From Proteinivorax hydrogeniformans (GTDB lineage: Bacteria > Bacillota > Proteinivoracia > Proteinivoracales > Proteinivoracaceae), in assembly GCF_040515995.1 (NCBI RefSeq), contig NZ_CP159485.1:1054001-1118000 (forward strand): a stretch of 64,000 nt of DNA, written 5' to 3'. Positions 8,042 through 16,564 of this stretch are shown here, piece by piece. The position numbers and the translations under genes are program-made. Positions within the stretch are counted from its first letter, which is position 1, and each line of letters starts with the position of its first letter. Under the pieces are notes generated by a model that was given only the letters and a program-made list of their open reading frames with translations, made no database searches and was not told where the DNA came from.

Positions 8042-9391
8042 ATGAACTTAAACGAATTTAAACAAAAGCTATTTGAAGCCGGAGAAAAGCAAGGTTTTAA
8101 GGACATGGAGTTATATTACCAAAGAACAGATAGCCTTAACGTTAAAGTTTTTAAAGGAGAGGTAGATAATTACTCAGTTTCAGATTCCTCAGGATTGTCT
8201 TTTAGAGGAACCTTAAATGATAAGATGGGATACTCCTATACCGAAAAAATTGATGATAGTTCTATAGAAATGCTGGTAAACGAAGCAAAAGAAAATGCTC
8301 AAGTAATTGAAGACAAAGATGTTGTGGAAATTTTTGCAGGATCACCTTCATATAGTGAATTTGAGGGTTATTCCAAAGAATTAGAACAGCTTACTGCGGA
8401 AAAAATAATTCAATTTGCTAAAGAACTAGAGCAAGAAGCTTATAAGCTAGATGACCGAGTAGTGTCTGTTAATATGTGTCAAGTTGCTAAGTCCGAAGGG
8501 GAAAAGCTTATAGCTAATAGTAAAGGTTTAGAAAAGGCTGCCAAAGATAATCTAGCTTATTGCGTTGTTTCTGTAGTTGTAAAAGAAGGAGAAAGCGTAA
8601 AAAGTGATATGCAGTTTTTAGGTACTAAGGAATTAAAAGATTTTGACGCAAAGAAAGTTGCAAAAGAGGCGGTGGACAAAGCAACATCTGCCCTTGGAGC
8701 TTCTAGTATAAAATCCAAAACATACCCTACCATCATTAAAAACACAACTGCGGCGAATCTTTTGGCAACCTTTAGTTCAACCTTTACAGCAGAAGCTGTA
8801 CAAAAAGGAATGTCTTTACTTAAAGGTCGTATAGGCGATGAAGTAGCAACTAGCCAGGTGACCATAGTAGATGACCCACTCTACCAAAAAGGGTTAATGT
8901 CAACACCTTTTGACGCAGAAGGTGTTGCAACCTATACAAAGAACGTTGTGGAAAATGGTAAGCTTAATACATTTTTACACAACCTAAAAACTGCCAGAAA
9001 AGATGGAGTTAAATCTACTGGAAATGCATCTAAGGCTTCGTATAAAGGGGCTGTTGGAATTGCTCCAACAAATATGTTTATAAAGCCTCAATCTAAAGGC
9101 TATGATGAGATGGTACAAAGCATTGAAGAGGGCGTAATTATTACTAGCCTACAAGGCCTGCACTCTGGTGCTAACACAGTTTCCGGTGACTTTTCTTTAG
9201 CAGCAGCAGGTTATTTAATTGAAAATGGCGAAATTAAAAGACCGGTAGATCAGATAACTATAGCAGGTAACTTCTTCGAAGTACTAAAGGATATCGAAGA
9301 AATAGGAAATGATTTAGAGTTTGGTCTACCATCAAACGGATATATCGGTTCCCCGTCTTTAAAAATTAAAGGCATAGCTGTCTCGGGATAG
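8042..9391 (+). CDS. pmbA: TldE/PmbA, non-catalytic partner of TldD
   Basis: 449 residues with the same fold as TldD (similar C-terminal region GNDLEFGLPSNGYIGSPSL) but no HExxxH zinc motif, as expected for the TldE subunit. GGGGGAG ends 8 bases before the ATG at 8042, which lies just past the tldD stop, so the two genes are translationally close. Together they form the TldD/E peptidase. A ZIP transporter gene begins 3 bases after the stop, suggesting a three-gene transcript and perhaps a link with metal supply. Confidence 0.92.
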   Translation: MNLNEFKQKLFEAGEKQGFKDMELYYQRTDSLNVKVFKGEVDNYSVSDSSGLSFRGTLNDKMGYSYTEKIDDSSIEMLVNEAKENAQVIEDKDVVEIFAGSPSYSEFEGYSKELEQLTAEKIIQFAKELEQEAYKLDDRVVSVNMCQVAKSEGEKLIANSKGLEKAAKDNLAYCVVSVVVKEGESVKSDMQFLGTKELKDFDAKKVAKEAVDKATSALGASSIKSKTYPTIIKNTTAANLLATFSSTFTAEAVQKGMSLLKGRIGDEVATSQVTIVDDPLYQKGLMSTPFDAEGVATYTKNVVENGKLNTFLHNLKTARKDGVKSTGNASKASYKGAVGIAPTNMFIKPQSKGYDEMVQSIEEGVIITSLQGLHSGANTVSGDFSLAAAGYLIENGEIKRPVDQITIAGNFFEVLKDIEEIGNDLEFGLPSNGYIGSPSLKIKGIAVSG

Positions 9392-9394
9392 TAT

Positions 9395-10117
9395 ATGTTT
9401 AACGATATAATAATAAGCACCTTGGCGGGGTTATCTACCGCCATAGGTGCTGTTTTAATCATTGTGATGGGGAAACCACCGGACAAAATGGTATCAACAA
9501 TGTTAGGATTTGCTGCTGGAATAATGATAGCTATATCTACTTTAGAGCTAATACCGGAGGCAGTTGAATTAGGAGGAACATTTATTGCTGCCTTAGGTTT
9601 TGTGCTTGGAACCTTTTTAATGTTAGTATTAGATGGCTTAATACCTCATGCTCATATGGGATCTGGCGAAAAGGAATCAAAGGAAAGCGAAATGAAAAAG
9701 ATGGGGTATTTCATATTTTTTGGTATAGCCCTTCATAACTTACCAGAGGGGTTAGCTATTGGTGCTGGCTTTGAAGCTCAAGGTACGTTAGGATTTACTA
9801 TAGCTTTAGCCTTGGCAATTCACAACATACCTGAAGGTATGGCTACAGCAGTTCCTCTTATAAAGGGAGGAGTTAGCAAAGGCAAAGTATTTATATTAAC
9901 ACTTTTTGCAGGACTAATGACTCCTGTAGGAACAGCGCTAGGCTTTTTGATTTTTAATATATCACAAGATTTCGTGGCAGTGTCATTAAGTTTAGCAGCA
10001 GGAGCTATGATTTACATTGTAGGCGACGAGCTAATACCACAATCACATAAACAACATAGCCATACAGCCAATTTAGGGCTTTTAGCTGGGTTTTTATTAG
10101 GATTGATTATAGTTTGA
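9395..10117 (+). CDS. ZIP family divalent metal transporter
   Basis: 240 residues with about eight predicted membrane helices. The two hallmark metal-site motifs HNLPEG and HNIPEG lie in helices IV and V, with a short polar loop (SGEKESKESEMKK) between helices III and IV as in ZupT/GufA-type ZIP proteins. These import or equilibrate Zn(II), Fe(II) or Mn(II) across the membrane; the ion cannot be told from the sequence. Transcribed with tldD and pmbA and closed by a strong terminator. Confidence 0.9.
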   Translation: MFNDIIISTLAGLSTAIGAVLIIVMGKPPDKMVSTMLGFAAGIMIAISTLELIPEAVELGGTFIAALGFVLGTFLMLVLDGLIPHAHMGSGEKESKESEMKKMGYFIFFGIALHNLPEGLAIGAGFEAQGTLGFTIALALAIHNIPEGMATAVPLIKGGVSKGKVFILTLFAGLMTPVGTALGFLIFNISQDFVAVSLSLAAGAMIYIVGDELIPQSHKQHSHTANLGLLAGFLLGLIIV

Positions 10118-10140
10118 AAAAGTAAAGTTATTTTACAAAT

Positions 10141-10170
10141 AAAAAAAGCGGTCTAATCACCGCTTTTTTT
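10141..10170. terminator. Bidirectional terminator
   Basis: AAAAAAAGCGGT, a short loop and ACCGCTTTTTTT form a stem with T runs on both strands. It serves the ZIP operon on the plus strand and the small minus-strand gene ending at 10190. Confidence 0.92.
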
Positions 10171-10189
10171 AAATCTTTTTTACAATATT

Positions 10190-10354
10190 TTAATCGTTAA
10201 CGGTCGGTCTGGCAGTATCTAAAAGACCTAATACGATATGAGCAAGGCCAAAACCTAAAATTCCTGCTCCCAGCTCACCTCGCATGAACCAACCTAGTAG
10301 GGATACTATTACCCCTAATCCAACAACTACGTAGCTAGTGGATTTTCCACCCAT
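10190..10354 (-). CDS. Small hydrophobic membrane protein, 54 residues
   Basis: A short minus-strand gene that simple length cut-offs miss. It begins MGGKSTSYVVVGLG and ends DTARPTVND, with two hydrophobic stretches (about residues 8-24 and 29-46) separated by MRGELG, predicting a small helical hairpin in the membrane. A good GGGAGGC lies 9 bases before the ATG, and the gene shares the bidirectional terminator at 10141-10170. Coding is supported by the ribosome binding site, hydrophobic periodicity and clean ends. I do not recognise the family; similar tiny glycine-rich membrane proteins are common in Firmicutes. Confidence 0.7.
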   Translation of the reverse strand: MGGKSTSYVVVGLGVIVSLLGWFMRGELGAGILGFGLAHIVLGLLDTARPTVND

Positions 10355-10517
10355 TTTTTTTCGCCTCCCATTATAGAATTTTTAAAAGGGTAGCTACTGT
10401 TATTGTTTGACAAATTTATTTAAGTTATACCAAAGTTTTGTAAAGAAAATTATAAAATCATCTCTTGTATAATATGGCCAAATTATAGAAATATTAATCG
10501 TAGGAGGTGATTTACTT

Positions 10518-10874
10518 TTGACTAGGGTTTCAGTTGTGATAGTATTTTTAATGTTTAGCGCAGGTTTGTTTGGTTGCTCCATAGGCGGTGATACAACAGG
10601 TGATGGTGAATATATAGATGGAACGTACACAGGGACGGGGCAAGGATACGGTGGTGAAATCAGGGTTCTAGTAGAAATAGCAAACGGGCAGATACAGTCC
10701 GTGAATATAGAGGAACACTCTGAGTCAGAGGAGATAGCAGATCCTGCACTAGACCAGATACCATCAGCCATTGTAGAAGAACAAAGCACTGATGTAGATA
10801 ATGTATCTGGAGCAACAGCTACTAGTGAAGGAATTAAAGATGCTGTAGAAGACAGCTTAGAAGAAGCTCGATAG
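10518..10874 (+). CDS. FMN-binding domain lipoprotein
   Basis: 118 residues. A signal peptide with lipobox LFGC (Cys about residue 20) is followed by an FMN-binding (FMN_bind) domain from GTYTGTGQGYGGE to the end. DNVSGATATS contains the D-x-x-S/T-G-A-T pattern in which the threonine receives FMN covalently from the flavin transferase ApbE. Such proteins carry electrons outside the membrane. TTG start with AGGAGGTGA 8 bases upstream. It stands alone here, and no apbE or rnf-like gene is in the window, so its electron donor is unknown. Confidence 0.88.
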   Translation: MTRVSVVIVFLMFSAGLFGCSIGGDTTGDGEYIDGTYTGTGQGYGGEIRVLVEIANGQIQSVNIEEHSESEEIADPALDQIPSAIVEEQSTDVDNVSGATATSEGIKDAVEDSLEEAR

Positions 10875-10883
10875 ATACTAGTA

Positions 10884-10909
10884 AACTCCACATTAAGTGG
10901 GGTTTTTTT
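10884..10909 (+). terminator. Terminator after the FMN-binding lipoprotein
   Basis: CTCCAC, ATTAA, GTGGGG followed by seven T residues. Confidence 0.85.
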
Positions 10910-10937
10910 ATATTTATAGTCCTTTGTTTATTGGGCT

Positions 10938-10965
10938 TTGACTTTGTCACATATTAGTGTAAAAT
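10938..10965 (+). promoter_or_regulatory. Candidate sigma-A promoter for cheB
   Basis: TTGACT and TAAAAT separated by 16 bases, about 70 bases before the cheB start. The match is reasonable but in AT-rich DNA it is not strong evidence alone. Confidence 0.45.
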
Positions 10966-11033
10966 TTATGATAAGAAGTATTTTTTAGCTATTGCAGTTT
11001 AAACAAGAAGAAGATTAAGATAAGGGTGGTATT

Positions 11034-12074
11034 ATGATTAAAGCTATAATAATAGATGATTCTAATTTTATGAGAAAAGTATTAAAGGATATACTAAAGG
11101 ATAGTAATATTCAAGTAGTTAGTGAAGCGGAAAACGGTTTTATTGGTCTGGGCGAAATCCAAAAACATAATCCAGATGTAGTATTATTGGATGTTGAAAT
11201 GCCGATATTAAGTGGCTTAGACACTTTAGAGCTAATAATGAAAAAATGTCCAACTCCTGTAATAATGTTCAGCTCATTAACAAAGCAAGGAGCAGATACC
11301 ACGATAGAAGCTTTAAAACTGGGGGCAGTTGACTTTTTGCAAAAACCTAAAAGCAGTTTTGAAGTTTTTAAATTAAAAGATCAGATTCTACAAAAGATAA
11401 AAACTGCCAATCAAGCTAAACTTAAAGATAACAAAAAAGAAGAGCAAAAAATAAAAACGAAGCAAGATTCTAATAAGCAAAAGACTAGCATAAAAAACTT
11501 AACAGAAGCAAATAAAGCTATAGTTGTCGGTTGTTCTACAGGTGGTCCTAAAGCTTTGACGCAGTTATTGACAGACTTAAGAAATTTAAAAGGTGCTATG
11601 TTAATCGTACAACATATGCCCGCGTTTTTTACAAAAACTTTGGCCCGCCGCCTAAACGATCTGGCTCATTACCCTGTCAAGGAAGCAGAAGATGGTGAAA
11701 TTGTTAAAGATAAAATGATTTATCTAGCTCCTGGAGACTATCATTTAACCGTAGTAAAAAATGGTAGTAATAACGTTGTTTTAAAATTGGATCAAAAGCC
11801 TGCTATACATGGCTGCAGACCGGCAGTAGATTACTTATTTCAATCAGCTGCAAAAATTTACAAAAAAAATCTAGTGGCGGCTGTGCTTACAGGAATGGGT
11901 AAAGATGGATTAGAAGGAAGCAAAACCGTGAAAAAAAATGGGGGTAAAATAATTGCGGAAAGTGAAGAAACATGTACAATTTACGGCATGCCAAAGCAAG
12001 TTGTGGAACACAATCTTCAGACTGAAATAGCCCCTATAAATAAAATAGCTAGTGAGTTAGAAAAACTGCAATAA
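11034..12074 (+). CDS. cheB: Chemotaxis methylesterase / glutamine deamidase CheB
   Basis: 346 residues. An N-terminal receiver domain (about 1-120; phosphoacceptor Asp in VVLLDVEMP) is joined by a Lys/Gln-rich linker to the methylesterase domain. The catalytic Ser is in GCSTGGP, the His in VQHMPAFFT and the Asp in TGMGKDG. CheB removes methyl groups from chemoreceptors when phosphorylated by CheA. It stands apart from other che genes here; a chemoreceptor lies at 59131 but no cheA or cheR is in the window. It is 18 bases from the next gene, so it may be co-transcribed with the PhoP-like regulator. Confidence 0.94.
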   Translation: MIKAIIIDDSNFMRKVLKDILKDSNIQVVSEAENGFIGLGEIQKHNPDVVLLDVEMPILSGLDTLELIMKKCPTPVIMFSSLTKQGADTTIEALKLGAVDFLQKPKSSFEVFKLKDQILQKIKTANQAKLKDNKKEEQKIKTKQDSNKQKTSIKNLTEANKAIVVGCSTGGPKALTQLLTDLRNLKGAMLIVQHMPAFFTKTLARRLNDLAHYPVKEAEDGEIVKDKMIYLAPGDYHLTVVKNGSNNVVLKLDQKPAIHGCRPAVDYLFQSAAKIYKKNLVAAVLTGMGKDGLEGSKTVKKNGGKIIAESEETCTIYGMPKQVVEHNLQTEIAPINKIASELEKLQ

Positions 12075-12092
12075 CCTTAAAGGGGTGAGCAA

Positions 12093-12788
12093 ATGGATAA
12101 AAAGATATTAGTTGTTGAAGATGAAAATTCTATATTAGAGCTTATTAAATTTAACTTAGAAAAAGAAGGACACTCAGTAATTACAGCTACAGATGGCGAG
12201 CAAGCAGTTTTTAAGGCTAAAGAGTATAAACCAAACTTGATTGTACTTGATATCATGCTGCCTAAACTAGATGGTATTGAGGTATGTAAGCGTATTAGGG
12301 AGTCTTTGGGGTTTTCAGTGTATATCATTATGCTAACAGCAAAAGGGGAAGAAATTGATAAAATAATTGGTCTTGAGGTGGGAGCCGATGATTATATGAC
12401 CAAACCATTTAGCCCTAGAGAGCTAAATGTGAGAATAAAGGCAGCTTTTAGACGGTTAGACTTTAAAACAGTTGAGGAGAAAAATATTTGTAAGGGTGAA
12501 TTTGTAATTAACAAGGAGCAGTATAGCTGTACATATAAAGGAACTTTACTAAACTTAACTCCAAAGCAATTTACCTTGTTGGCCTACTTAGTAGAAAATG
12601 AGGAGAAAGTTTGTACTCGAGAGGAGCTATTAAGTCAGGTATGGGGGTATGATTATTTAGGTGATAGCCGAACTGTTGACGTCCATGTGCGACAAATAAG
12701 ACAGATTCTAGCAGAAACTAGCAAAGTTGACGAAGTACCTATAAAAACATTAAGAGGTGTAGGCTATAGTTATAGAGGTAATGAATAA
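12093..12788 (+). CDS. phoP: PhoP/PhoB-like OmpR-family response regulator
   Basis: 231 residues: a receiver domain (acidic EDE at the start, phosphoacceptor Asp in VLDIMLPKLDG, conserved Lys in MTKPFSPREL) followed by an OmpR-type winged helix (about 135-228, with DSRTVDVHVRQIR and the C-terminal TLRGVGYSY hairpin). It overlaps the sensor kinase gene by 8 bases. The phosphate role is inferred from the adjacent pst operon and the Pho-box-like array before pstS. OmpR regulators look alike, so the exact name rests on context. Confidence 0.9.
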   Translation: MDKKILVVEDENSILELIKFNLEKEGHSVITATDGEQAVFKAKEYKPNLIVLDIMLPKLDGIEVCKRIRESLGFSVYIIMLTAKGEEIDKIIGLEVGADDYMTKPFSPRELNVRIKAAFRRLDFKTVEEKNICKGEFVINKEQYSCTYKGTLLNLTPKQFTLLAYLVENEEKVCTREELLSQVWGYDYLGDSRTVDVHVRQIRQILAETSKVDEVPIKTLRGVGYSYRGNE

Positions 12789-14556
12789 GATGAGATTTTC
12801 TATAAGGGGAAAAATATCAGTAACCTATGGAATTTTATTTTTGTTGATAGTTTTAATTCTTGGAAGTTACTTATCTTATTTTTTAGGAAAGCAATATAAA
12901 GGCTCATTAGAGGAAAATATTAGCAACAATGCTAATCTACTATCTAGCTTTATAGAATCAATGGACGAAGGTGGTTTGCAAAGTTTTTCTGAAGAAACCT
13001 CTGATAAGCTTGGAGCTAGAGTAACTATTATAGATATAGATGGAAATCCCATATCTGAAACAGCAAAACCTCCTCATTACTTGGAAAATCATATCGATAG
13101 GCCGGAAATACAAGGAGCAATAAAAGGGCGAGTAACTACAGAACAAAGATATAGCCGGACAATGGCAACTGATATGTTATACAGCGCTGCACCAATTCTG
13201 GATAACGATGGTCAGGTAATTGGTTTTTTTAGATTAGCTAAACCCTTAGATGAAATCAGAAGCGCTATTTCTCAAATTAGGTTTGTGGTATATGTCGGCT
13301 TTTCAGTAGGTATTATTTTAGTGTGGATTATAGGTGGTTTTTTAGCTAAGGCCATAACAAAACCTCTAGGAGTTTTAATGAATAAAGCCAAAAGAGCTGG
13401 ACGTGGAAATTTTTCCAACATAAAAGAGATTTATTCAAGGGATGAAATTGGTCAGTTAGAGGATGTATTTAATGAGATGGGCCAAAACCTAGGTTTGATG
13501 GTGGAAGACTTAGATAAAGAAAGGATCCGATTGACTAGAATTTTAGATAACTTGCCCGTAGGAGTGCTGGTTATAAATCATGAATGTAGACTTCTGACCT
13601 CAAATCATACAGCAAGACATATATTAGGGTATCAACAGGGTGAAGAGAAACCTTACTTAAATACCTTAACTGACAATTATAATATCAACAAATTTGTAAA
13701 CGAAATAATAAATAGTGGAAAACAACAGAATACAGAAATAATCTTAGGAGAAGGTAGAGATGAGCAAAGATACCTTCAAGTGATGGGGGCTGTGGTATAT
13801 AAAAATGAATATGGCGAAAATGAAGAGGTTGTTATAGTTCTCCATGATGTTAGTAATTTAAAAGAACTAGAGTTGATGAGAAAAGATTTAGTTGCCAATG
13901 TATCCCATGAACTTAGAACTCCTTTAACGGCGGTACAGGGGTTTGCAGAAACTTTGTTAGAAGAAAAGTTAGATGAAGAAACCCAGGCCCATTTTATAAA
14001 AATCATCAAAAACGAGTCCATAAGACTATCAAGCCTGCTAGAGGATTTACTTACCTTATCAAAGCTAGAAGGGGCCGAGGAAAGAAAAACAGGTTGCTGT
14101 AATGTTAAAGGTGCTGCTCTAAAAGTGGTAGATCTACTAAATCAAAAAATAATCCAAAAAAAACATAACGTAAATATTGAGATTGATGAGGATTTAAATG
14201 TTGGGGTCTATTGCGACTACATCGAACAGGTACTGTTAAACTACGTGGAAAATTCAGTAAAATATACTCCTGATGGGACAGATATTAAGATATCCGCTTT
14301 AAAAGAGGACAACAATTTTATTCGCTTAATTGTTAGAGATAATGGGTCAGGTATACCTCTAAAAGATCAAAAGAGGGTTTTTGAAAGGTTTTTTAGAGTC
14401 GACAGATCAAGAGAGAGTCAATTAGGAGGAACAGGACTAGGGCTATCAATAGTTAAGCACATAGTTGAAGGTTTTGGTGGAGAAGTTGGGTTAATTTCTA
14501 ATAAAGACGGTACAAGTTTTTGGGCTACTTTACCTAAACAAAAAGAAGTTTGCTAA
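12781..14556 (+). CDS. phoR: PhoR-like sensor histidine kinase
   Basis: 591 residues: TM1 about 15-33, an extracellular domain of about 130 residues, TM2 about 164-186, a HAMP linker, a PAS domain (about 250-350), the HisKA phosphoacceptor His in VSHELRTPLTAVQGF (about 378), and a HATPase_c domain with DNGSGIP and GGTGLGLSIVKHI. This TM-HAMP-PAS-HisKA order is that of PhoR/WalK kinases. It overlaps its regulator and immediately precedes pstS, so it is probably the phosphate-limitation sensor. The stop codon lies inside a 46-base perfect palindrome that forms the terminator. Confidence 0.9.
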   Translation: MNKMRFSIRGKISVTYGILFLLIVLILGSYLSYFLGKQYKGSLEENISNNANLLSSFIESMDEGGLQSFSEETSDKLGARVTIIDIDGNPISETAKPPHYLENHIDRPEIQGAIKGRVTTEQRYSRTMATDMLYSAAPILDNDGQVIGFFRLAKPLDEIRSAISQIRFVVYVGFSVGIILVWIIGGFLAKAITKPLGVLMNKAKRAGRGNFSNIKEIYSRDEIGQLEDVFNEMGQNLGLMVEDLDKERIRLTRILDNLPVGVLVINHECRLLTSNHTARHILGYQQGEEKPYLNTLTDNYNINKFVNEIINSGKQQNTEIILGEGRDEQRYLQVMGAVVYKNEYGENEEVVIVLHDVSNLKELELMRKDLVANVSHELRTPLTAVQGFAETLLEEKLDEETQAHFIKIIKNESIRLSSLLEDLLTLSKLEGAEERKTGCCNVKGAALKVVDLLNQKIIQKKHNVNIEIDEDLNVGVYCDYIEQVLLNYVENSVKYTPDGTDIKISALKEDNNFIRLIVRDNGSGIPLKDQKRVFERFFRVDRSRESQLGGTGLGLSIVKHIVEGFGGEVGLISNKDGTSFWATLPKQKEVC

Positions 14557-14580
14557 ATTTAGCAAACTTCTTTTTGTTTA
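14535..14580 (+). terminator. Perfect palindromic terminator overlapping the phoR 3' end
   Basis: Both arms are 23 bases and fully complementary, centred between 14557 and 14558. The left arm encodes the last residues and stop of phoR. The right arm ends in CTTCTTTTTGTTT. It separates phoP-phoR from pst. Confidence 0.85.
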
Positions 14581-14630
14581 CATTAAATTAACATAGCCAT
14601 TATTTTGACATAACAAAGGGGAGTTATAAT
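14577..14630 (+). promoter_or_regulatory. Pho-box-like repeats and -10 element of pstS
   Basis: Hexamers TTTACA (14577), TTAACA (14588), ATTATT (14599, degenerate) and ATAACA (14610) are exactly 11 bases apart, the spacing of PhoP boxes (TTAACA-like repeats) in Bacillus. TATAAT follows at 14625-14630. A TTGACA at 14605 is too close (14 bases) for a normal -35. PhoP activation is inferred. Confidence 0.65.
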
Positions 14631-14683
14631 TGAACTGAAGTTAGATAAAGAAAAGCAAAATCAAATTCAAAGGAGGAGTTTAA

Positions 14684-15583
14684 ATGTTAAAGAAAACTTT
14701 AGTACTTGGTGTAGCACTTAGTTTTTTTGCTCTAGTGACAGTAGGTTGTGGAGGTTCACAAGGTGGATATATCGAGGTTAGAGGATCTGATACTATGGTT
14801 AACTTAGGTCAACACTGGGCAGAAGCGTACATGGATAAAAACCCTGAAACTGCAATTTCAGTAACAGGTGGCGGTTCTGGGACAGGTATTGCAGCAATTC
14901 AAGATGACAATGTGGATATTGCACAAGCTTCTAGAAATATTACTGATAGCGAGTTGGAAAATGCAGCTTCAAATAACGTGGAGATAAATGAGTTTGTTGT
15001 AGGGCAAGATGGCTTGGCGGTAGTAGTACATCCAGAAAACCCTGTTCAAGAACTAACAGTTAAAGAATTAAAAGATATTTTTACAGGAAAAGTGACTGAT
15101 TGGAAAGAATTAGGTTGGGAAGATGGCGGAGAAATAAGTGTTTACTCCCGTCAAAGTAATTCAGGAACCTATGTATATTTTTGGGAGAATATTTTAAATG
15201 AAGAAGATTGGGCAGATGGTACTAAATATATGTCAGGCTCTTCTGCAATCTATGAAGGAATCTCAAGCGACAAAGCTGGTATTGGCTACTTTGGCGTAGG
15301 GTACGTAGATTCAGGAGTAAATGCAGTCAATGTTGGTCTGTCAAGTGGTGGCCCTTTTGTAACCCCCTTAGAAAGCAGCAATATAGACGATGGATCTTAT
15401 CCCATAGCTAGACCCCTATACTTTTACGTTAACGGAACACCAGAAGGGGAGCTGTTAGATTACCTTGAGTGGGTTTTATCAGCTGAAGGAGAGAAAGTGT
15501 TAGGAGAAACTGGCTTCTATGCTTTAACTGAGGAGTATATCGACATAAACAATCAAACATTTAGTCAGCTAGGTATAAAATAA
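14684..15583 (+). CDS. pstS: Phosphate-binding lipoprotein PstS
   Basis: 299 residues. A lipoprotein signal ends in the lipobox-like TVGC (Cys about 22). The PBP-like fold shows the phosphate-binding loops GSDTMVNLG and TGGGSGTGIAAI, plus SRQSNSGTYVYF. It captures phosphate outside the membrane for PstCAB. First gene of the pst operon, with AGGAGG 7 bases before the ATG. A candidate PhoP-dependent promoter with 11-bp repeats lies upstream. Confidence 0.95.
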   Translation: MLKKTLVLGVALSFFALVTVGCGGSQGGYIEVRGSDTMVNLGQHWAEAYMDKNPETAISVTGGGSGTGIAAIQDDNVDIAQASRNITDSELENAASNNVEINEFVVGQDGLAVVVHPENPVQELTVKELKDIFTGKVTDWKELGWEDGGEISVYSRQSNSGTYVYFWENILNEEDWADGTKYMSGSSAIYEGISSDKAGIGYFGVGYVDSGVNAVNVGLSSGGPFVTPLESSNIDDGSYPIARPLYFYVNGTPEGELLDYLEWVLSAEGEKVLGETGFYALTEEYIDINNQTFSQLGIK

Positions 15584-15606
15584 TTTAAAAATTGGAGTTG
15601 AGGGTA

Positions 15607-16563
15607 ATGGCAAAAATCAGCTTGTCTAAAAGGAGTTTAGAACTTGGGAAATGTAGAAATAGGCAGTATTGGCGAGAATGGTTTGTGCTGAGGGGCCTTA
15701 CCCTCAGCGGCCTTTTTGCAATAGCAATAATAACCTTTATTTTAGGATTTTTAATAAAAATGGGTATGCCAGCAATTTCAGAGATTGGTCTTACAGAATT
15801 TTTGCTAGGAAAAAGATGGATGCCTACCTCTCCACAGCCAGGATACGGTGCTTTGCCACAGGTACTAGGCACTATAGTTGTAGCGGTTGGTGCTTTGGTT
15901 ATAGCATTGCCATGGGGAGTTTCTACAGCACTTTATTTATCAGAAATAGCTAATAGTAGAGTTCGTAACTTGCTAAAGCCAATGCTAGAAGTGTTAGCTA
16001 GCATACCGTCTGTTGTATTTGGATTTATTGCTTTAGTTGTAGTGGCTCCAGCAGTGGCAAGTGTTTTTGGCTTAAGTAACGGGCTTACCGCTCTAACTGG
16101 GGCAATAATGCTAGGGGTCATGGCTCTCCCCACAATAACCAGTATCTCTGAGGACGCCCTAAAGGCTGTACCAAACGATTATAGAGATGCAGCTTTAGCT
16201 TTAGGAGCAGATGATTGGCAAACTATGACAAAAGTAACTTTGCCAGCAGCTAAATCTGGGATTGTTGCATCTATAATGCTAGGGTTTGGCAGAGCTGTAG
16301 GTGAAACCATGACTGTGCTAATGGCAACTGGAAATGCAATTAGAATGCCTCTTAAAGAATATTTTGGAGTAACACTTCCTGATTATTTAAGTTCTGTTAG
16401 AACTTTAACTGCTACTATAGCTATTGAAGGTTCAGATGTGCCTTGGGGAAGCCTCCATTACCATTCGCTATTTGTTTTAGGAGCGCTGCTATTTATCTTG
16501 ACCTTCATAATTAATTTAATTGCCGATATTGTATTAAATAAAGGGATAAAGGGAGGCAATTAA
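15607..16563 (+). CDS. pstC: Phosphate ABC transporter permease PstC
   Basis: 318 residues with about six membrane helices and the permease EAA-like loop (DYRDAALALGADDWQTMTKV). Pairs with PstA to form the phosphate channel. The ATG at 15607 is chosen because TTGGAG is spaced 9 bases before it; an upstream in-frame TTG at 15592 lacks a site. It starts 23 bases after pstS and is followed by pstA after 1 base. Confidence 0.94.
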   Translation: MAKISLSKRSLELGKCRNRQYWREWFVLRGLTLSGLFAIAIITFILGFLIKMGMPAISEIGLTEFLLGKRWMPTSPQPGYGALPQVLGTIVVAVGALVIALPWGVSTALYLSEIANSRVRNLLKPMLEVLASIPSVVFGFIALVVVAPAVASVFGLSNGLTALTGAIMLGVMALPTITSISEDALKAVPNDYRDAALALGADDWQTMTKVTLPAAKSGIVASIMLGFGRAVGETMTVLMATGNAIRMPLKEYFGVTLPDYLSSVRTLTATIAIEGSDVPWGSLHYHSLFVLGALLFILTFIINLIADIVLNKGIKGGN

Positions 16564-16564
16564 A

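Noticed and set aside
10400-10891. 163-codon minus-strand frame over the FMN-binding lipoprotein
   Set aside because: The plus strand has a lipobox, ribosome site and FMN_bind motifs; the minus frame has none.
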